Assembly: GCA_905235595.1 (NCBI GenBank)
Contig: CAJOMG010000001.1
Location: 1 to 64,000, forward strand
Length of the DNA stretch: 64,000 nucleotides
Reading direction: 5' to 3'
DNA from: an uncultured Desulfovibrio sp.
GTDB lineage: Bacteria > Desulfobacterota > Desulfovibrionia > Desulfovibrionales > Desulfovibrionaceae
Made by a program: the position numbers and the translations under genes
The notes under the pieces: model-generated
The model's input: only the letters and a program-made list of their open reading frames with translations
What the model was told of the DNA's origin: nothing
Database searches by the model: none
Shown: piece by piece, positions 11,054 through 20,782 of the stretch
Position numbering within the stretch: the stretch's first letter is position 1
Layout of the letters: every line of letters begins with the position of its first letter

Positions 11054-12889
11054 ATGAGCCATATCATCCATGATTCGGGGCATACCCACACTCTGACCCT
11101 ACATGAACCGGAAAAACCGCAGCTGTATCGTGAGCTTTTTCCCTATACCAGCATTTGCCGTACATCTTTTGATGAGGTGCTGCTTGCACCGCGCCCTGCA
11201 GAACAAATGCGTATCACCGACACGACCTTTCGCGATGGCCAGCAAGCCCGTCCCCCCTATACTGTGAAACAGGTGGCCAGGATATTCGACTTTATGCATC
11301 GCCTGGGTGGAAAAACAGGGCTGATTTCTGCCTCGGAATTTTTTTTGTATTCTGCCCGTGACCGTAAATGCATAGACGTGTGCCGCGCCCGTGGTTACCG
11401 CTTCCCGCGTGTCACTGCCTGGATACGCGCTAATGAGGACGACCTCAAGCTGGCCCGTGACATGGAATTTGATGAGACAGGCATGCTTACCAGTGTCTCT
11501 GACTATCATATCTTCCTCAAGCTGGGCAAAACCCGCAAGGAAGCCATGGATATGTATACACGTCTGGCCGAAAAGGCCCTGGAATGGGGAATTATCCCGC
11601 GATGCCACTTTGAAGATGTGACCCGCGCCGACATCTATGGTTTCTGCCTGCCTCTGGCACAACGTCTTATGGAACTTTCCCGTCAGAGCGGCATGCCAGT
11701 GAAAATTCGTCTCTGTGACACCATGGGCTATGGCGTGCCATACCCTGGTGCGGCCTTGCCGCGTTCTGTACAGCGTATCGTGCGAGCCTTTACAGACGAA
11801 GCGGGCGTGCCAGGTGCATGGCTGGAATGGCACGGGCACAATGACTTCCACAAGGTGCTGGTTAATGGCGTCACTGCCTGGCTTTACGGGTGCGGTGCGG
11901 TTAACGCCACCATGTTTGGCTTTGGTGAACGCACGGGAAATACTCCGCTAGAGGCGTTGTTGGTGGAATATATTTCGCTCACAGGTGATGATGCTGCGGC
12001 AGACACGACCATTTTGAGCGAAGTGGCAGATTTCTTTGAGAAAGAGCTGCACTACAAGATTCCCTACAATTATCCTTTTGTGGGACGTGATTTTAACGCA
12101 ACAAGTGCGGGTGTGCATGCTGATGGTCTGGCTAAAAATGAGGAAATCTATAATATTTTTGATACCACGCATCTGCTTGGCCGCCCTGTGCCCATCATTA
12201 TCACTGACAAGACAGGGCGTGCCGGGGTGGCTTACTGGATTAACGCAAACCTGCATTTACCGGAAGATCGGTGCGTTTCCAAGAAACACCCTGCGGTTGG
12301 CCAGATTTATGACGCCATTATGGCCGTGTATGAGGAAACGGGTCGCACCACCAGCTTTTCCCACGAAGAGATGGAAGCTCTTGTGCAGCGTTTCATGCCC
12401 GAGCTCTTTGCCTCAGATTACGACCGCATGAAACAGCTGGCAGGTGAGCTCTCGGCCAACATTCTTGTACGTCTTTCACGTAGCAAGGATTTACTGGACT
12501 TCAGCAAGCAGGCATGTGCTCGCCTTGATGCCTTCACACGAGAATATCCCTTCATTCAATACTGCTATCTTACAGATACGAAGGGCAGCCTGCGCTGCTC
12601 CACCATCACCGATCCGGCCTATAAGGAAAAGTACGAAGCCTTGCCCATCGGGTATGATTTTTCCACGCGCGAGTGGTTTACCATGCCCATGAAAACGGGT
12701 GATCTACACATCATGGATGTGTACCAGTCGCATTTTACGGGCAAGCTGGTCATCACCGTTTCCTGTGCCGTCACAGATGAGAATGATAACATTGTGGGGG
12801 TACTCGGCGTGGACATTCAGCTGGAACAGCTGCTCAAGCGCGCCCGTGCCCTGCAACAGGAAGCGGCTACAGATGAGGACAGTGAGTAA
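11054..12889 (+). CDS. Re-citrate synthase/isopropylmalate-homocitrate synthase family (HMGL-like) with C-terminal Cache/PDC-like sensor domain
   Basis: RITDTTFRDGQQARPPYTVKQVARIFDFMHRLGG and WLEWHGHNDFHKVLVNGVTAWLYGCGAVNATMFGFGERTGNTPLEALLVEY are DRE-TIM metallolyase motifs. C-terminal YDFSTREWFTMPMKTGDLHIMDVYQSHFTGKLVITVSCAVTDENDNIVGVLGVDIQLEQLLK resembles a Cache domain. Confidence 0.8.
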   Translation: MSHIIHDSGHTHTLTLHEPEKPQLYRELFPYTSICRTSFDEVLLAPRPAEQMRITDTTFRDGQQARPPYTVKQVARIFDFMHRLGGKTGLISASEFFLYSARDRKCIDVCRARGYRFPRVTAWIRANEDDLKLARDMEFDETGMLTSVSDYHIFLKLGKTRKEAMDMYTRLAEKALEWGIIPRCHFEDVTRADIYGFCLPLAQRLMELSRQSGMPVKIRLCDTMGYGVPYPGAALPRSVQRIVRAFTDEAGVPGAWLEWHGHNDFHKVLVNGVTAWLYGCGAVNATMFGFGERTGNTPLEALLVEYISLTGDDAAADTTILSEVADFFEKELHYKIPYNYPFVGRDFNATSAGVHADGLAKNEEIYNIFDTTHLLGRPVPIIITDKTGRAGVAYWINANLHLPEDRCVSKKHPAVGQIYDAIMAVYEETGRTTSFSHEEMEALVQRFMPELFASDYDRMKQLAGELSANILVRLSRSKDLLDFSKQACARLDAFTREYPFIQYCYLTDTKGSLRCSTITDPAYKEKYEALPIGYDFSTREWFTMPMKTGDLHIMDVYQSHFTGKLVITVSCAVTDENDNIVGVLGVDIQLEQLLKRARALQQEAATDEDSE

Positions 12890-12946
12890 TGTTTGAGGCA
12901 AAGCGGTTTGCAACCGTACCGCAACAGCATAATAGGGGTATAGAGC

Positions 12947-14089
12947 ATGGGCTTTAAAATTTTCTGGATTGAAGGCGATGGCATCGGGCCAGAAATCTGG
13001 CAGGCAGCCCGGCCCGTCATCAATGCTGCTCTGGCTGCAGAAACCTCGAGTGTAACTCTTGAGTGGCAGGAGCTCCTTGCAGGAGAAAAAGCCGTCAGAG
13101 AAGTTGGTTCTCCCATGCCGGAAGCAACGCTCAAAGCCCTGCGCACTGCCGATCTGGCCATGAAGGGTCCGTTAGGCACACCCGTGGGGACAGGGATGCG
13201 CAGCCTCAATGTGGCTTTGCGCCAGGGGTTGGATCTTTACGCCTGTATTCGTCCTGTGCAGCATTTTCAAGGACTGGAAACGCCGGTCAAACATCCAGAG
13301 CGTGTAAATATGGTCATTTTTCGTGAGAATACGGAAGATGTCTATGCCGGTGTGGAATTTGCCGCGCTGACACCAGAGGCCCGCAAGCTGGCCTCTTTTC
13401 TGCGGGAAGAATTGGGCGTGACCAAGGTGGGAGATGCCTGCGCCATTGGTATCAAACCCATGACAGAGGCAGGCTCCAAACGCCTTGTGCGACGCGCCCT
13501 GCGCTTTGCGCTGGATAGCAAACTGCCCAGCCTTACCCTGGTACACAAGGGTAATATTATGAAATTTACCGAAGGGGCGTTTCGTCAGTGGGGCTACGAT
13601 GTGGCCGCACAGGAGTTTGGTGACGAAACCTGTACGGAAAAGGATATACTTCCCGGTCGACTCGTCATCAAGGACCGTATTGCCGACGCTATGTTTCAGG
13701 AGGCCCTGTTGCGGCCGGAGCAATACCATGTGCTTGCCACGCCCAACCTGAACGGAGATTATATTTCCGACGCGCTGGCCGCGCAGGTGGGCGGCCTGGG
13801 CCTTGCTCCAGGGGTGAACATGTCAGATACACTGGCCTTTTATGAGGCAACCCACGGCACAGCTCCCACTATTGCTGGACAGGATAAGGCCAACCCTGGC
13901 AGTGTCATCCTTTGTGGCGCACTCATGCTGGAGCACATTGGCCAGCGAGGAGCAGCTTCACGCATCCGTCAGGCGGTGAGTAAAGCCATCGCGGCCAAGG
14001 CTGTCACCGCTGACCTTGCACCCAACGTCACAGGCGCCCGAGTAGTGGGATGTCAGGAGTTCGGCGAAATTATCGGCTCGTATCTGTAA
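12947..14089 (+). CDS. icd: Isocitrate dehydrogenase (isocitrate/isopropylmalate dehydrogenase family)
   Basis: FWIEGDGIGPEIW, VIFRENTEDVYAGVEF, LVHKGNIMKFTEGAFRQWGYDVA, ATPNLNGDYISDALAAQVGGLGLAPG, YEATHGTAPTIAGQDKANPGSVI. Confidence 0.9.
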   Translation: MGFKIFWIEGDGIGPEIWQAARPVINAALAAETSSVTLEWQELLAGEKAVREVGSPMPEATLKALRTADLAMKGPLGTPVGTGMRSLNVALRQGLDLYACIRPVQHFQGLETPVKHPERVNMVIFRENTEDVYAGVEFAALTPEARKLASFLREELGVTKVGDACAIGIKPMTEAGSKRLVRRALRFALDSKLPSLTLVHKGNIMKFTEGAFRQWGYDVAAQEFGDETCTEKDILPGRLVIKDRIADAMFQEALLRPEQYHVLATPNLNGDYISDALAAQVGGLGLAPGVNMSDTLAFYEATHGTAPTIAGQDKANPGSVILCGALMLEHIGQRGAASRIRQAVSKAIAAKAVTADLAPNVTGARVVGCQEFGEIIGSYL

Positions 14090-14115
14090 CTCGGCTTCCT
14101 GTCCAGGAGAACAGC

Positions 14116-14787
14116 GTGGTTTCTCTGGAAAACCTGATGCTTTATGTGCCCATGGCACTGCTCTTTGTTATGTTGCCTGGGCCGGATTTTGCTTTGATCG
14201 CAAAAATTTCCTTGCTGGAGGGTCGGCCGCAGGGGCAGGCTGCTGCCTGTGGTGTTGCCTTAGGCATATGTGTGCATACTGCAGCTGCCATGCTGGGCAT
14301 TTCGGCTATTATTGTGCACTCCGTATTTTTGTTCAATGTATTGAAATATGTCGGCGCAGCCTACCTTGTCTGGCTGGGCATTAAGGCATTGCGGTATGCC
14401 GATGCCACCGGTGTGGCAGTAACCCGTACGGCAGTGGCAGTACCCGGGGTACAAAAGAGGCAAATCAGTCGGCTGAGTTTTCCCCAATGGCGGCGTTGTT
14501 TTGTACAAGGTTTTTTGACCAATGTGTTGAATCCAAAGGCTGTCATTCTGTTTTTGACATTTCTGCCACAATTTACGAATCCGATGTTGCCACTGGGGTC
14601 GCAATTTTTGCTATTGGGTGGCATCATGGCTTCGTTATGTTTTATATGGTACATGCTGCTGGCCTATATGTTGGGGCGTGTGCACTGCATGTTTGAAAGT
14701 TATAGGTTCCAAATCTGGCTACAAAGATGTGCCGGTGCCATTTTTATTGTTTTTGGTCTAAAATTGGTTACGACCCATGCCCACTGA
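14116..14787 (+). CDS. LysE/RhtB family amino-acid exporter
   Basis: LYVPMALLFVMLPGPDFALIAKISLLEGRPQGQAAACGVALGICVHTAAAMLG, GFLTNVLNPKAVILFLTFLPQF. GTG start at 14116 preceded by AGGAGA. Confidence 0.85.
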   Translation: MVSLENLMLYVPMALLFVMLPGPDFALIAKISLLEGRPQGQAAACGVALGICVHTAAAMLGISAIIVHSVFLFNVLKYVGAAYLVWLGIKALRYADATGVAVTRTAVAVPGVQKRQISRLSFPQWRRCFVQGFLTNVLNPKAVILFLTFLPQFTNPMLPLGSQFLLLGGIMASLCFIWYMLLAYMLGRVHCMFESYRFQIWLQRCAGAIFIVFGLKLVTTHAH

Positions 14788-14822
14788 CCTGCATGACCAT
14801 TGTGTGATCTCTATTCCGAGAG

Positions 14823-17126
14823 GTGCCCTGCATGATTGAGCTTATTGATAATGTCGTTGTCATCGACGGCGACAGCATTAAAACGGTTGAGGAAGCCCGT
14901 GCCAAGGGCATGGATGTGGAGGCGGCACGCAAGAATACTCTTGCAGCGCGGATTTTGGCCGAGCACAATACGGCTGCACGGGAAGAAGCTACACTCCGTA
15001 TCCGTTTTGATGCGCTGGCCTCACATGATATTACCTATGTGGGCATTATCCAGACTGCTCGGGCCAGCGGCCTCAGGGAATTTCCCATGCCCTATGCCCT
15101 GACCAATTGTCACAACAGCCTGTGCGCAGTCGGTGGCACCATAAATGAGGATGACCATGTCTTTGGCCTTTCGGCGGCACGCAAGTATGGTGGCATCTTT
15201 GTGCCCCCGCATCTGGCGGTAATCCATCAGTATGTGCGTGAAATGATGGCCAAATGCGGCGGCATGATATTGGGGTCGGACAGCCATACGCGCTATGGTG
15301 CCCTTGGCGTCATGGCCGTGGGCGAAGGCGGGCCGGAGCTGGTCAAGCAGCTTTTGGGCAAAACGTGGGATGTGCCCAGGCCGCAGACAGTTGCCATATG
15401 GCTCACAGGTACCCCTTGTCCCGGCGTAGGCCCGCAAGATGTGGCTCTCGCACTTATCGGGGCCGTGTTCAAGAACGGTTTTGTAAAAAATAAGGTGCTG
15501 GAGTTTATGGGGCCTGGCGTGGGCAATCTCTCCGTGGAATATCGCTGCGGGGTGGATGTGATGACCACGGAAACTACCTGCCTTTCCTCCATTTGGACCA
15601 CAGACGACAAGGTGCGCGCCTATATGCAAAATCATGGCCGTGTGGAGGATTATCAGGAGCTACGCCTTCAGGGCCCGGCCTGTTATGATGCGTTGATACG
15701 TATTGAGCTGGATAAGATAGTACCCATGATTGCCCTGCCCTTCCACCCAAGCAATGCCTGGCCCATAGCCGAAGTGGTGCGACACGGAAGGGAAATTCTT
15801 GCACAAACGCAGGCCGAAGCGGAACGCCAGTTCGGCACTGCAGCCCGGGCACTTGATCTGCCTGGGAAAATCCGCGATGGCGGCGTATGGGCAGATCAGG
15901 GCATTATAGCTGGTTGTGCTGGCGGCAGTTTTGAAAACCTTGTCACCGCCGCAGCCATTCTACAGGGGCACAGTACAGGCAATGGCAATTTTGCTCTGTC
16001 GGTCTATCCGGCCAGCCAGCCACAAGGCCTGGCGCTGGTCAAGAATGGTGCAGCAACCAAGCTCATGCTGGCAGGGGCAATTATCAAGAACGCTTTCTGT
16101 GGCCCCTGTTTCGGTGCGGGTGACACTCCGGCCAACGGGGCGCTTTCCATTCGTCATGCAACGCGTAACTTCCCAAACCGCGAGGGCTCCAAACCTGTTA
16201 ATGGTCAGCTTTCGGCTGTGGCTCTTATGGACGCGCGTTCCATTGCTGCCACGGCGGCCAATGGTGGACGTCTGACCCCGGCCACTGAGCAGGATTGGAC
16301 AGCCCCTCACATGGCCACTATTGATGTCAACTATATCTTTGAACCAGAGATTTACCGTCGTCGCGTGTTCAATGGATTTGGTCACGCCGAATCACAAGTT
16401 GACCTTGTGCTTGGACCAAATATTACAGACTGGCCAGCCATGAGTGCCCTGCCGGAACATTTGCTGTTGCAGCTCGCCAGCGTCATTACTGATCCTGTAA
16501 CCACTACTGACGAGCTTATTCCTTCAGGTGAAACATCATCCTTACGTTCCAATCCGTTGAAACTTTCGGAATATGCCCTCTCCCGCAAAGATCCGGCCTA
16601 TGTGGGCCGTGCCAAGGCCATTGCTGCATTAGAGAAAAAACGTCTTGCAGATCCCGCTGACGCTGAACTCCTGACATACGTCACACCGTTATTCACGGCA
16701 TGCGGTCAATCTGTGCCGGATGATCTCAAAAATGTCGGCCTGGGGTCGACTATCTTTGCCATAAAACCAGGTGACGGTTCAGCACGGGAGCAGGCGGCTT
16801 CCTGCCAGAAGGTTCTTGGTGGTTGGGCCAATCTTGCTGTGGAGTACGCTACCAAACGGTATCGTTCCAACCTTATTAACTGGGGCATGCTGCCCTTCCT
16901 CGTAGACGCAGCATTGGCTGACAGTCTGGCTGTTGGCGACTGGCTGCTTGTGCCCGATGTGCGCGAAGCCGTGCGCAGTGCCAAGGAGAGCATCGCGGCC
17001 TTTGTGCTTCATAAAGGGCAGGCGCAGCGTATTGACCTGATGCTCAAGGAACTCACTGCTGATGAGCGGCAGATTATTCTCGAAGGCTGCCTCATCAATT
17101 ACTATAACACCTACAATAACAGTTAG
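14823..17126 (+). CDS. Aconitase superfamily hydratase (possibly YbhJ-like rather than canonical AcnA/AcnB)
   Basis: 767 aa; CGGMILGSDSHTRYGALGVMAVGEGGPELVKQLLG, FCGPCFGAGDTPANGALSIRHATRNFPNREGSKP. Confidence 0.8.
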   Translation: MPCMIELIDNVVVIDGDSIKTVEEARAKGMDVEAARKNTLAARILAEHNTAAREEATLRIRFDALASHDITYVGIIQTARASGLREFPMPYALTNCHNSLCAVGGTINEDDHVFGLSAARKYGGIFVPPHLAVIHQYVREMMAKCGGMILGSDSHTRYGALGVMAVGEGGPELVKQLLGKTWDVPRPQTVAIWLTGTPCPGVGPQDVALALIGAVFKNGFVKNKVLEFMGPGVGNLSVEYRCGVDVMTTETTCLSSIWTTDDKVRAYMQNHGRVEDYQELRLQGPACYDALIRIELDKIVPMIALPFHPSNAWPIAEVVRHGREILAQTQAEAERQFGTAARALDLPGKIRDGGVWADQGIIAGCAGGSFENLVTAAAILQGHSTGNGNFALSVYPASQPQGLALVKNGAATKLMLAGAIIKNAFCGPCFGAGDTPANGALSIRHATRNFPNREGSKPVNGQLSAVALMDARSIAATAANGGRLTPATEQDWTAPHMATIDVNYIFEPEIYRRRVFNGFGHAESQVDLVLGPNITDWPAMSALPEHLLLQLASVITDPVTTTDELIPSGETSSLRSNPLKLSEYALSRKDPAYVGRAKAIAALEKKRLADPADAELLTYVTPLFTACGQSVPDDLKNVGLGSTIFAIKPGDGSAREQAASCQKVLGGWANLAVEYATKRYRSNLINWGMLPFLVDAALADSLAVGDWLLVPDVREAVRSAKESIAAFVLHKGQAQRIDLMLKELTADERQIILEGCLINYYNTYNNS

Positions 17127-18409
17127 CATGAGGGGGGAGTTGTTCCCCCCTCTGGAGCATACCGTGCCAGCCAGGTGTCGTACAAACGGACAAGCTCTAC
17201 GTCACGCCGGTCAAGGGCCATACTGCGGGCCTCATGCACAACAGCAGCGTTGGCTGCCAGGTCTGCTTCATGAACACCGCGCAGCAGTGTTTCTACCTTG
17301 GTGTTTGGGCATCCATACACAATAGTATGCAAATGCTGTAACGCCACATAAGTGCGTTCTTCGGGGAAAAGCCACCAGTGAGACATGAGCACTTGCAATG
17401 CTTCCTGGGCACGCCCCTTTTTTTCAAGGTAGTTTGCCAACAGGAACCATCCATCGCGCCACAGGGGCTCATGCTCTAAAAGTTTATGACAAACCTTGAC
17501 GTTAAAGGTGGGTTTATTGACCGCGGCAGTATATTCCTGTTGCCTTTCAGCAGGGACACTTAACCAGGTAAGCAGGGTTGGGCCGATGTGCAGCTCATAT
17601 CCGTCCTGGGCCGCAAGCACATGCTGGTCGGGGAACAATATGTTCCCCTGTCGTTGATGAAGCAGCATACTGTTATTTTTATTGTGAAGAAACCGGCCTG
17701 GTGTCTGGCTGGTATGGTGGTAGATGACACTCCGGGCCTCTACGCGTAGTGCCAAGCCTCGGCGGTACAGGGAACAGCAGAGGTCTATGTCTTCAAACCC
17801 GTTAACGAATGCTTCGCAAAATCCCCCGCAGGCGTGGAAGTCTTTCTTGTGCAGCAGTAGTGCTGCGCCGGTGATGGCTTTCAGAGGATGTTTTTTATGA
17901 GCCGGAATATACTGAGCAGGCAAATGCTCGTAGAGATGTTCCACCTGCCTGAATGGTGTCACAATGATACCGCAATGTTGCACTGTGTTATCTGGGTAGA
18001 GCAACAAAGGCCCTACTGCGCCCAGTCGTTTGTCTGCCATGGCTTCACGTAAGGGCGGCAGCCACCCCGGTGTTACCTTGGTGTCGTTGTTCAGAAAGAA
18101 AAGCAGATCTCCCGATGCTACTGCAGCACCTGCGTTGCATCCCCTGGCAAATCCAGCATTTTCCGACATATGCACGACATTGAAAGCCGTACCGAAAAGG
18201 CTCTTGCCAAAGTTTTCCAGTTTAGAGGATGTTGCGTCGGTAGAGTGGTTGTCCACGACAATAATTTCCACATGTTCGCCGGCAGTATGCTCTGCCAGAG
18301 ATTGAAGGCAGGCCGACGTCATGTCCCAGAGGTTCCAGACTGGGATAATAATGGATACAAGCGTACTACCATACGACATGACAATCTCCTGAACAGGCAG
18401 AAGTGACAT
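17123..18409 (-). CDS. GT2 family glycosyltransferase with C-terminal helical extension
   Basis: VSIIIPVWNLWDMTSACLQSL, EIIVVDNHSTDATSSKL, NAGFARGCNAGAAVASGDLLFFLNNDTKVTPGWL, ITGAALLLHKKDFHACGGFCEAFVNGFEDIDLCCSLYRRGL. Confidence 0.88.
   Translation of the reverse strand: MSLLPVQEIVMSYGSTLVSIIIPVWNLWDMTSACLQSLAEHTAGEHVEIIVVDNHSTDATSSKLENFGKSLFGTAFNVVHMSENAGFARGCNAGAAVASGDLLFFLNNDTKVTPGWLPPLREAMADKRLGAVGPLLLYPDNTVQHCGIIVTPFRQVEHLYEHLPAQYIPAHKKHPLKAITGAALLLHKKDFHACGGFCEAFVNGFEDIDLCCSLYRRGLALRVEARSVIYHHTSQTPGRFLHNKNNSMLLHQRQGNILFPDQHVLAAQDGYELHIGPTLLTWLSVPAERQQEYTAAVNKPTFNVKVCHKLLEHEPLWRDGWFLLANYLEKKGRAQEALQVLMSHWWLFPEERTYVALQHLHTIVYGCPNTKVETLLRGVHEADLAANAAVVHEARSMALDRRDVELVRLYDTWLARYAPEGGTTPPSC
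17130..17152. terminator. Bidirectional terminator-like hairpin at convergent acn-like/GT2 gene ends
   Basis: GAGGGGGGA-gttgt-TCCCCCCTC, perfect 9-bp stem immediately after the + strand TAG and inside the 3' end of the minus ORF. Confidence 0.6.
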
Positions 18410-18511
18410 TCGTGTACGATTTGTGTCTGGCTGATTGTGTGCAATTAAGCGAGTTCTGTGGATAAATCAAGTTTGGGCGGCATTGCCCACTGCGCAGATT
18501 TGCTGTACTAG

Positions 18512-18528
18512 CAAAAAACTGTTTTTTG
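18512..18528. promoter_or_regulatory. Perfect 17-nt palindrome upstream of plsY
   Basis: CAAAAAAC-T-GTTTTTTG in the divergent GT2/plsY intergenic region. Confidence 0.3.
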
Positions 18529-18571
18529 TTTGGAACGACAACTTCACCTAAATGTTAAAAGGAAGAGGCGC

Positions 18572-19183
18572 ATGCAGGAATTTTTTTGCCTGATCATAGG
18601 ATATATACTCGGCTCTGTGCCATGGGGCCTTTTTATCGCAAGAACTTTCTGCGGTATTGACCCTCGTGAGAGCGGCAGTCACAACACTGGCGCAACTAAT
18701 GTAGCCCGGTTGTGCGGCTTTGGCTGGGGTGTCGTCACCCTGGCCTGTGATCTGGGCAAGGGGGCACTCCCCGTCTGGCTTGCCATGCACGTCAATCCCT
18801 CTCCTGTGATTGTCAGTGCCGTGGGGCTGACGTGTGTGCTGGGGCACGTTTTTTCCTGCTTTATGCATTTACGTGGCGGTAAGGCCGTGGCCACGAGCAT
18901 CGGCGTTTTTTTGCCGCTGGCCTTCTGGCCTCTGCTGGCGTCTGCAGTGCTGTGCATACTTGTTATCTGGCGCAGTGGTTTTGTGTCGCTGGGCTCGCTG
19001 ACCTTGGTAACAGCCCTACCTGTGTGCCTGTTTGTCGCCGGGCAATGGGTGTGGCTGCCTCTGGCATTGTGCGTGTGGGGTTTGGTGGTCTGGAAACATA
19101 GGGAAAATATAGCCCGTTTGCGGGCCGGCACGGAGAAAAGCTGGCTCAAGGGTAAGCATGAACGGCAAACTGGGCAGATATAG
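18572..19183 (+). CDS. plsY: Glycerol-3-phosphate acyltransferase
   Basis: [80 protein letters not shown]. Confidence 0.95.
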   Translation: MQEFFCLIIGYILGSVPWGLFIARTFCGIDPRESGSHNTGATNVARLCGFGWGVVTLACDLGKGALPVWLAMHVNPSPVIVSAVGLTCVLGHVFSCFMHLRGGKAVATSIGVFLPLAFWPLLASAVLCILVIWRSGFVSLGSLTLVTALPVCLFVAGQWVWLPLALCVWGLVVWKHRENIARLRAGTEKSWLKGKHERQTGQI

Positions 19184-19252
19184 TGGCAAATCCGCAGCAG
19201 CAATGGTGTGGGCAATTCTGCTGTTCAATGGCAAAGCCAAGGAGATGAAACT

Positions 19253-20701
19253 ATGGCGTATACGGAATTTCCGACCTATCGTGGTCGCATGGAATATGTT
19301 TGTCTGGACTGCGGCGCACGCTATCCCGGCGACAGCCTACTGTACACCTGCCCGCAGTGTGGCGGCGTATTTTTGTTGGAGAATCTGGACTTCAGCAAGT
19401 TGAAGGAGCGCAGCGGTGCACAATGGCGTGAGATCTTCGATGCCCGCTGCGCGACCAGGGCTACAGCCCTCAGGGGTATATTCCGTTATTATGAATTGTT
19501 GGCACCCCTCATGGACGAGGAGGACATCGTCTATCTGGGTGAAGGCCTCACACCGATTGTGGAGGCGGCTCCGGCCTTGCGGGACAGCGTCGGCATACCC
19601 TTTGCCTACAAAAATGATGGACAGAATCCCAGTGCTTCCTTCAAGGACAGGGGTATGGCTTGTGCCTTCAGCTTTTTGAAATGGCTCTGTCGCCGTCAGC
19701 AGTGGGACGAAGTGCTGACAGTGTGCGCATCCACGGGTGATACCTCGGCTGCCGCTGCGCTTTATGCTGCCTATGTGGGGGCACCGCTCAAATCTGTCGT
19801 GCTGCTGCCGCACGGCAAGGTAACGCCCCAGCAGCTCTCACAGCCTTTGGGCAGTGGCGCTACAGTGCTGGAGCTTCCCGGCGTATTCGACGACTGCATG
19901 AAGGTGGTGGAACTGCTGGCCGAGAACTATCGCGTGGCTTTGCTTAATTCTAAAAACAGCTGGCGTATTCTTGGCCAGGAATCCTTTGCCTATGAGATAG
20001 CCCAATGGTATGGCTGGGATATTTCCACCCTGTGCATTTTTGTACCCATAGGGAATGCGGGCAATGTCACGGCTATTATGTCTGGTTTTCTCAAACTGCT
20101 TGACCTCGGCATTATCACTGCCCTGCCACGCATGTTCGGTGTACAGTCCGAGCATGCGGATCCGGTGTGGCGGTATTACGATGCTCCTAAGAATGCACGC
20201 CATTGGCAGCCCGTAACCGTTGCGCCCAGCGTGGCTCAGGCCGCCATGATCGGCAACCCTGTATCTTTCCCGCGGGTGCGCACTCTGGCCGAGCGTTTTG
20301 TGGAGAAGGGTGGCGAACGGGCCTTTCAGGTGATGCGTGTTACAGAGCAGCAAATTATGGACGCCATGATTATGGCCAACCGTCACGGACATATTGCCTG
20401 CACCCAGGGTGGCGAATGCCTGGCGGGTTTGATCAATGCAAAATTGCTGGGTTTAGTGACGGCAGATGAGCATGCTGTGCTGGATTCCACGGCACACGCA
20501 TTAAAGTTTGCAGGTTTTCAGGAAATGTATTTTAACAACACGTTCCCACCAGAATATAATGTCACACCAGACACAAAGCTGGCCAACAAGCCGGAGCTGC
20601 TTTTGCCAGAAAGTGCCCGCCAGGGCAGAGATGCGGCAACATTTACCCGTATGGGGGCAGAGGCTGTGGTGGCACGGCTCGGTTTGCAAAAAAAAGGATG
20701 A
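19253..20701 (+). CDS. thrC: Threonine synthase
   Basis: N-terminal Zn-ribbon-like YVCLDCGARYPGDSLLYTCPQCGG; NDGQNPSASFKDRGMACAFSFLKWL; TVCASTGDTSAAAALYAAYVGAPLKSVVLLPHGKVT. Confidence 0.93.
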   Translation: MAYTEFPTYRGRMEYVCLDCGARYPGDSLLYTCPQCGGVFLLENLDFSKLKERSGAQWREIFDARCATRATALRGIFRYYELLAPLMDEEDIVYLGEGLTPIVEAAPALRDSVGIPFAYKNDGQNPSASFKDRGMACAFSFLKWLCRRQQWDEVLTVCASTGDTSAAAALYAAYVGAPLKSVVLLPHGKVTPQQLSQPLGSGATVLELPGVFDDCMKVVELLAENYRVALLNSKNSWRILGQESFAYEIAQWYGWDISTLCIFVPIGNAGNVTAIMSGFLKLLDLGIITALPRMFGVQSEHADPVWRYYDAPKNARHWQPVTVAPSVAQAAMIGNPVSFPRVRTLAERFVEKGGERAFQVMRVTEQQIMDAMIMANRHGHIACTQGGECLAGLINAKLLGLVTADEHAVLDSTAHALKFAGFQEMYFNNTFPPEYNVTPDTKLANKPELLLPESARQGRDAATFTRMGAEAVVARLGLQKKG

Positions 20702-20719
20702 CAGTCATATAGCAGGAAC

Positions 20720-20782
20720 GGACAGGGATGGCATGCGCGCTCAGGTGTCAACGGCATTGGCACGTGGCTTTTATCCCTGTCC
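20720..20782. terminator. Inverted repeat between convergent thrC and carbohydrate biosynthesis gene
   Basis: GGACAGGGAT (20720-20729) and ATCCCTGTCC (20773-20782), 10-bp arms, long loop. Confidence 0.35.

Noticed and set aside
11099-11851. 250-aa minus-strand ORF
   Set aside because: Antisense to the Re-citrate synthase-like gene with no recognisable domain.
15021-15635. 204-aa minus-strand ORF
   Set aside because: Antisense to the aconitase-family gene; His-rich shadow translation.
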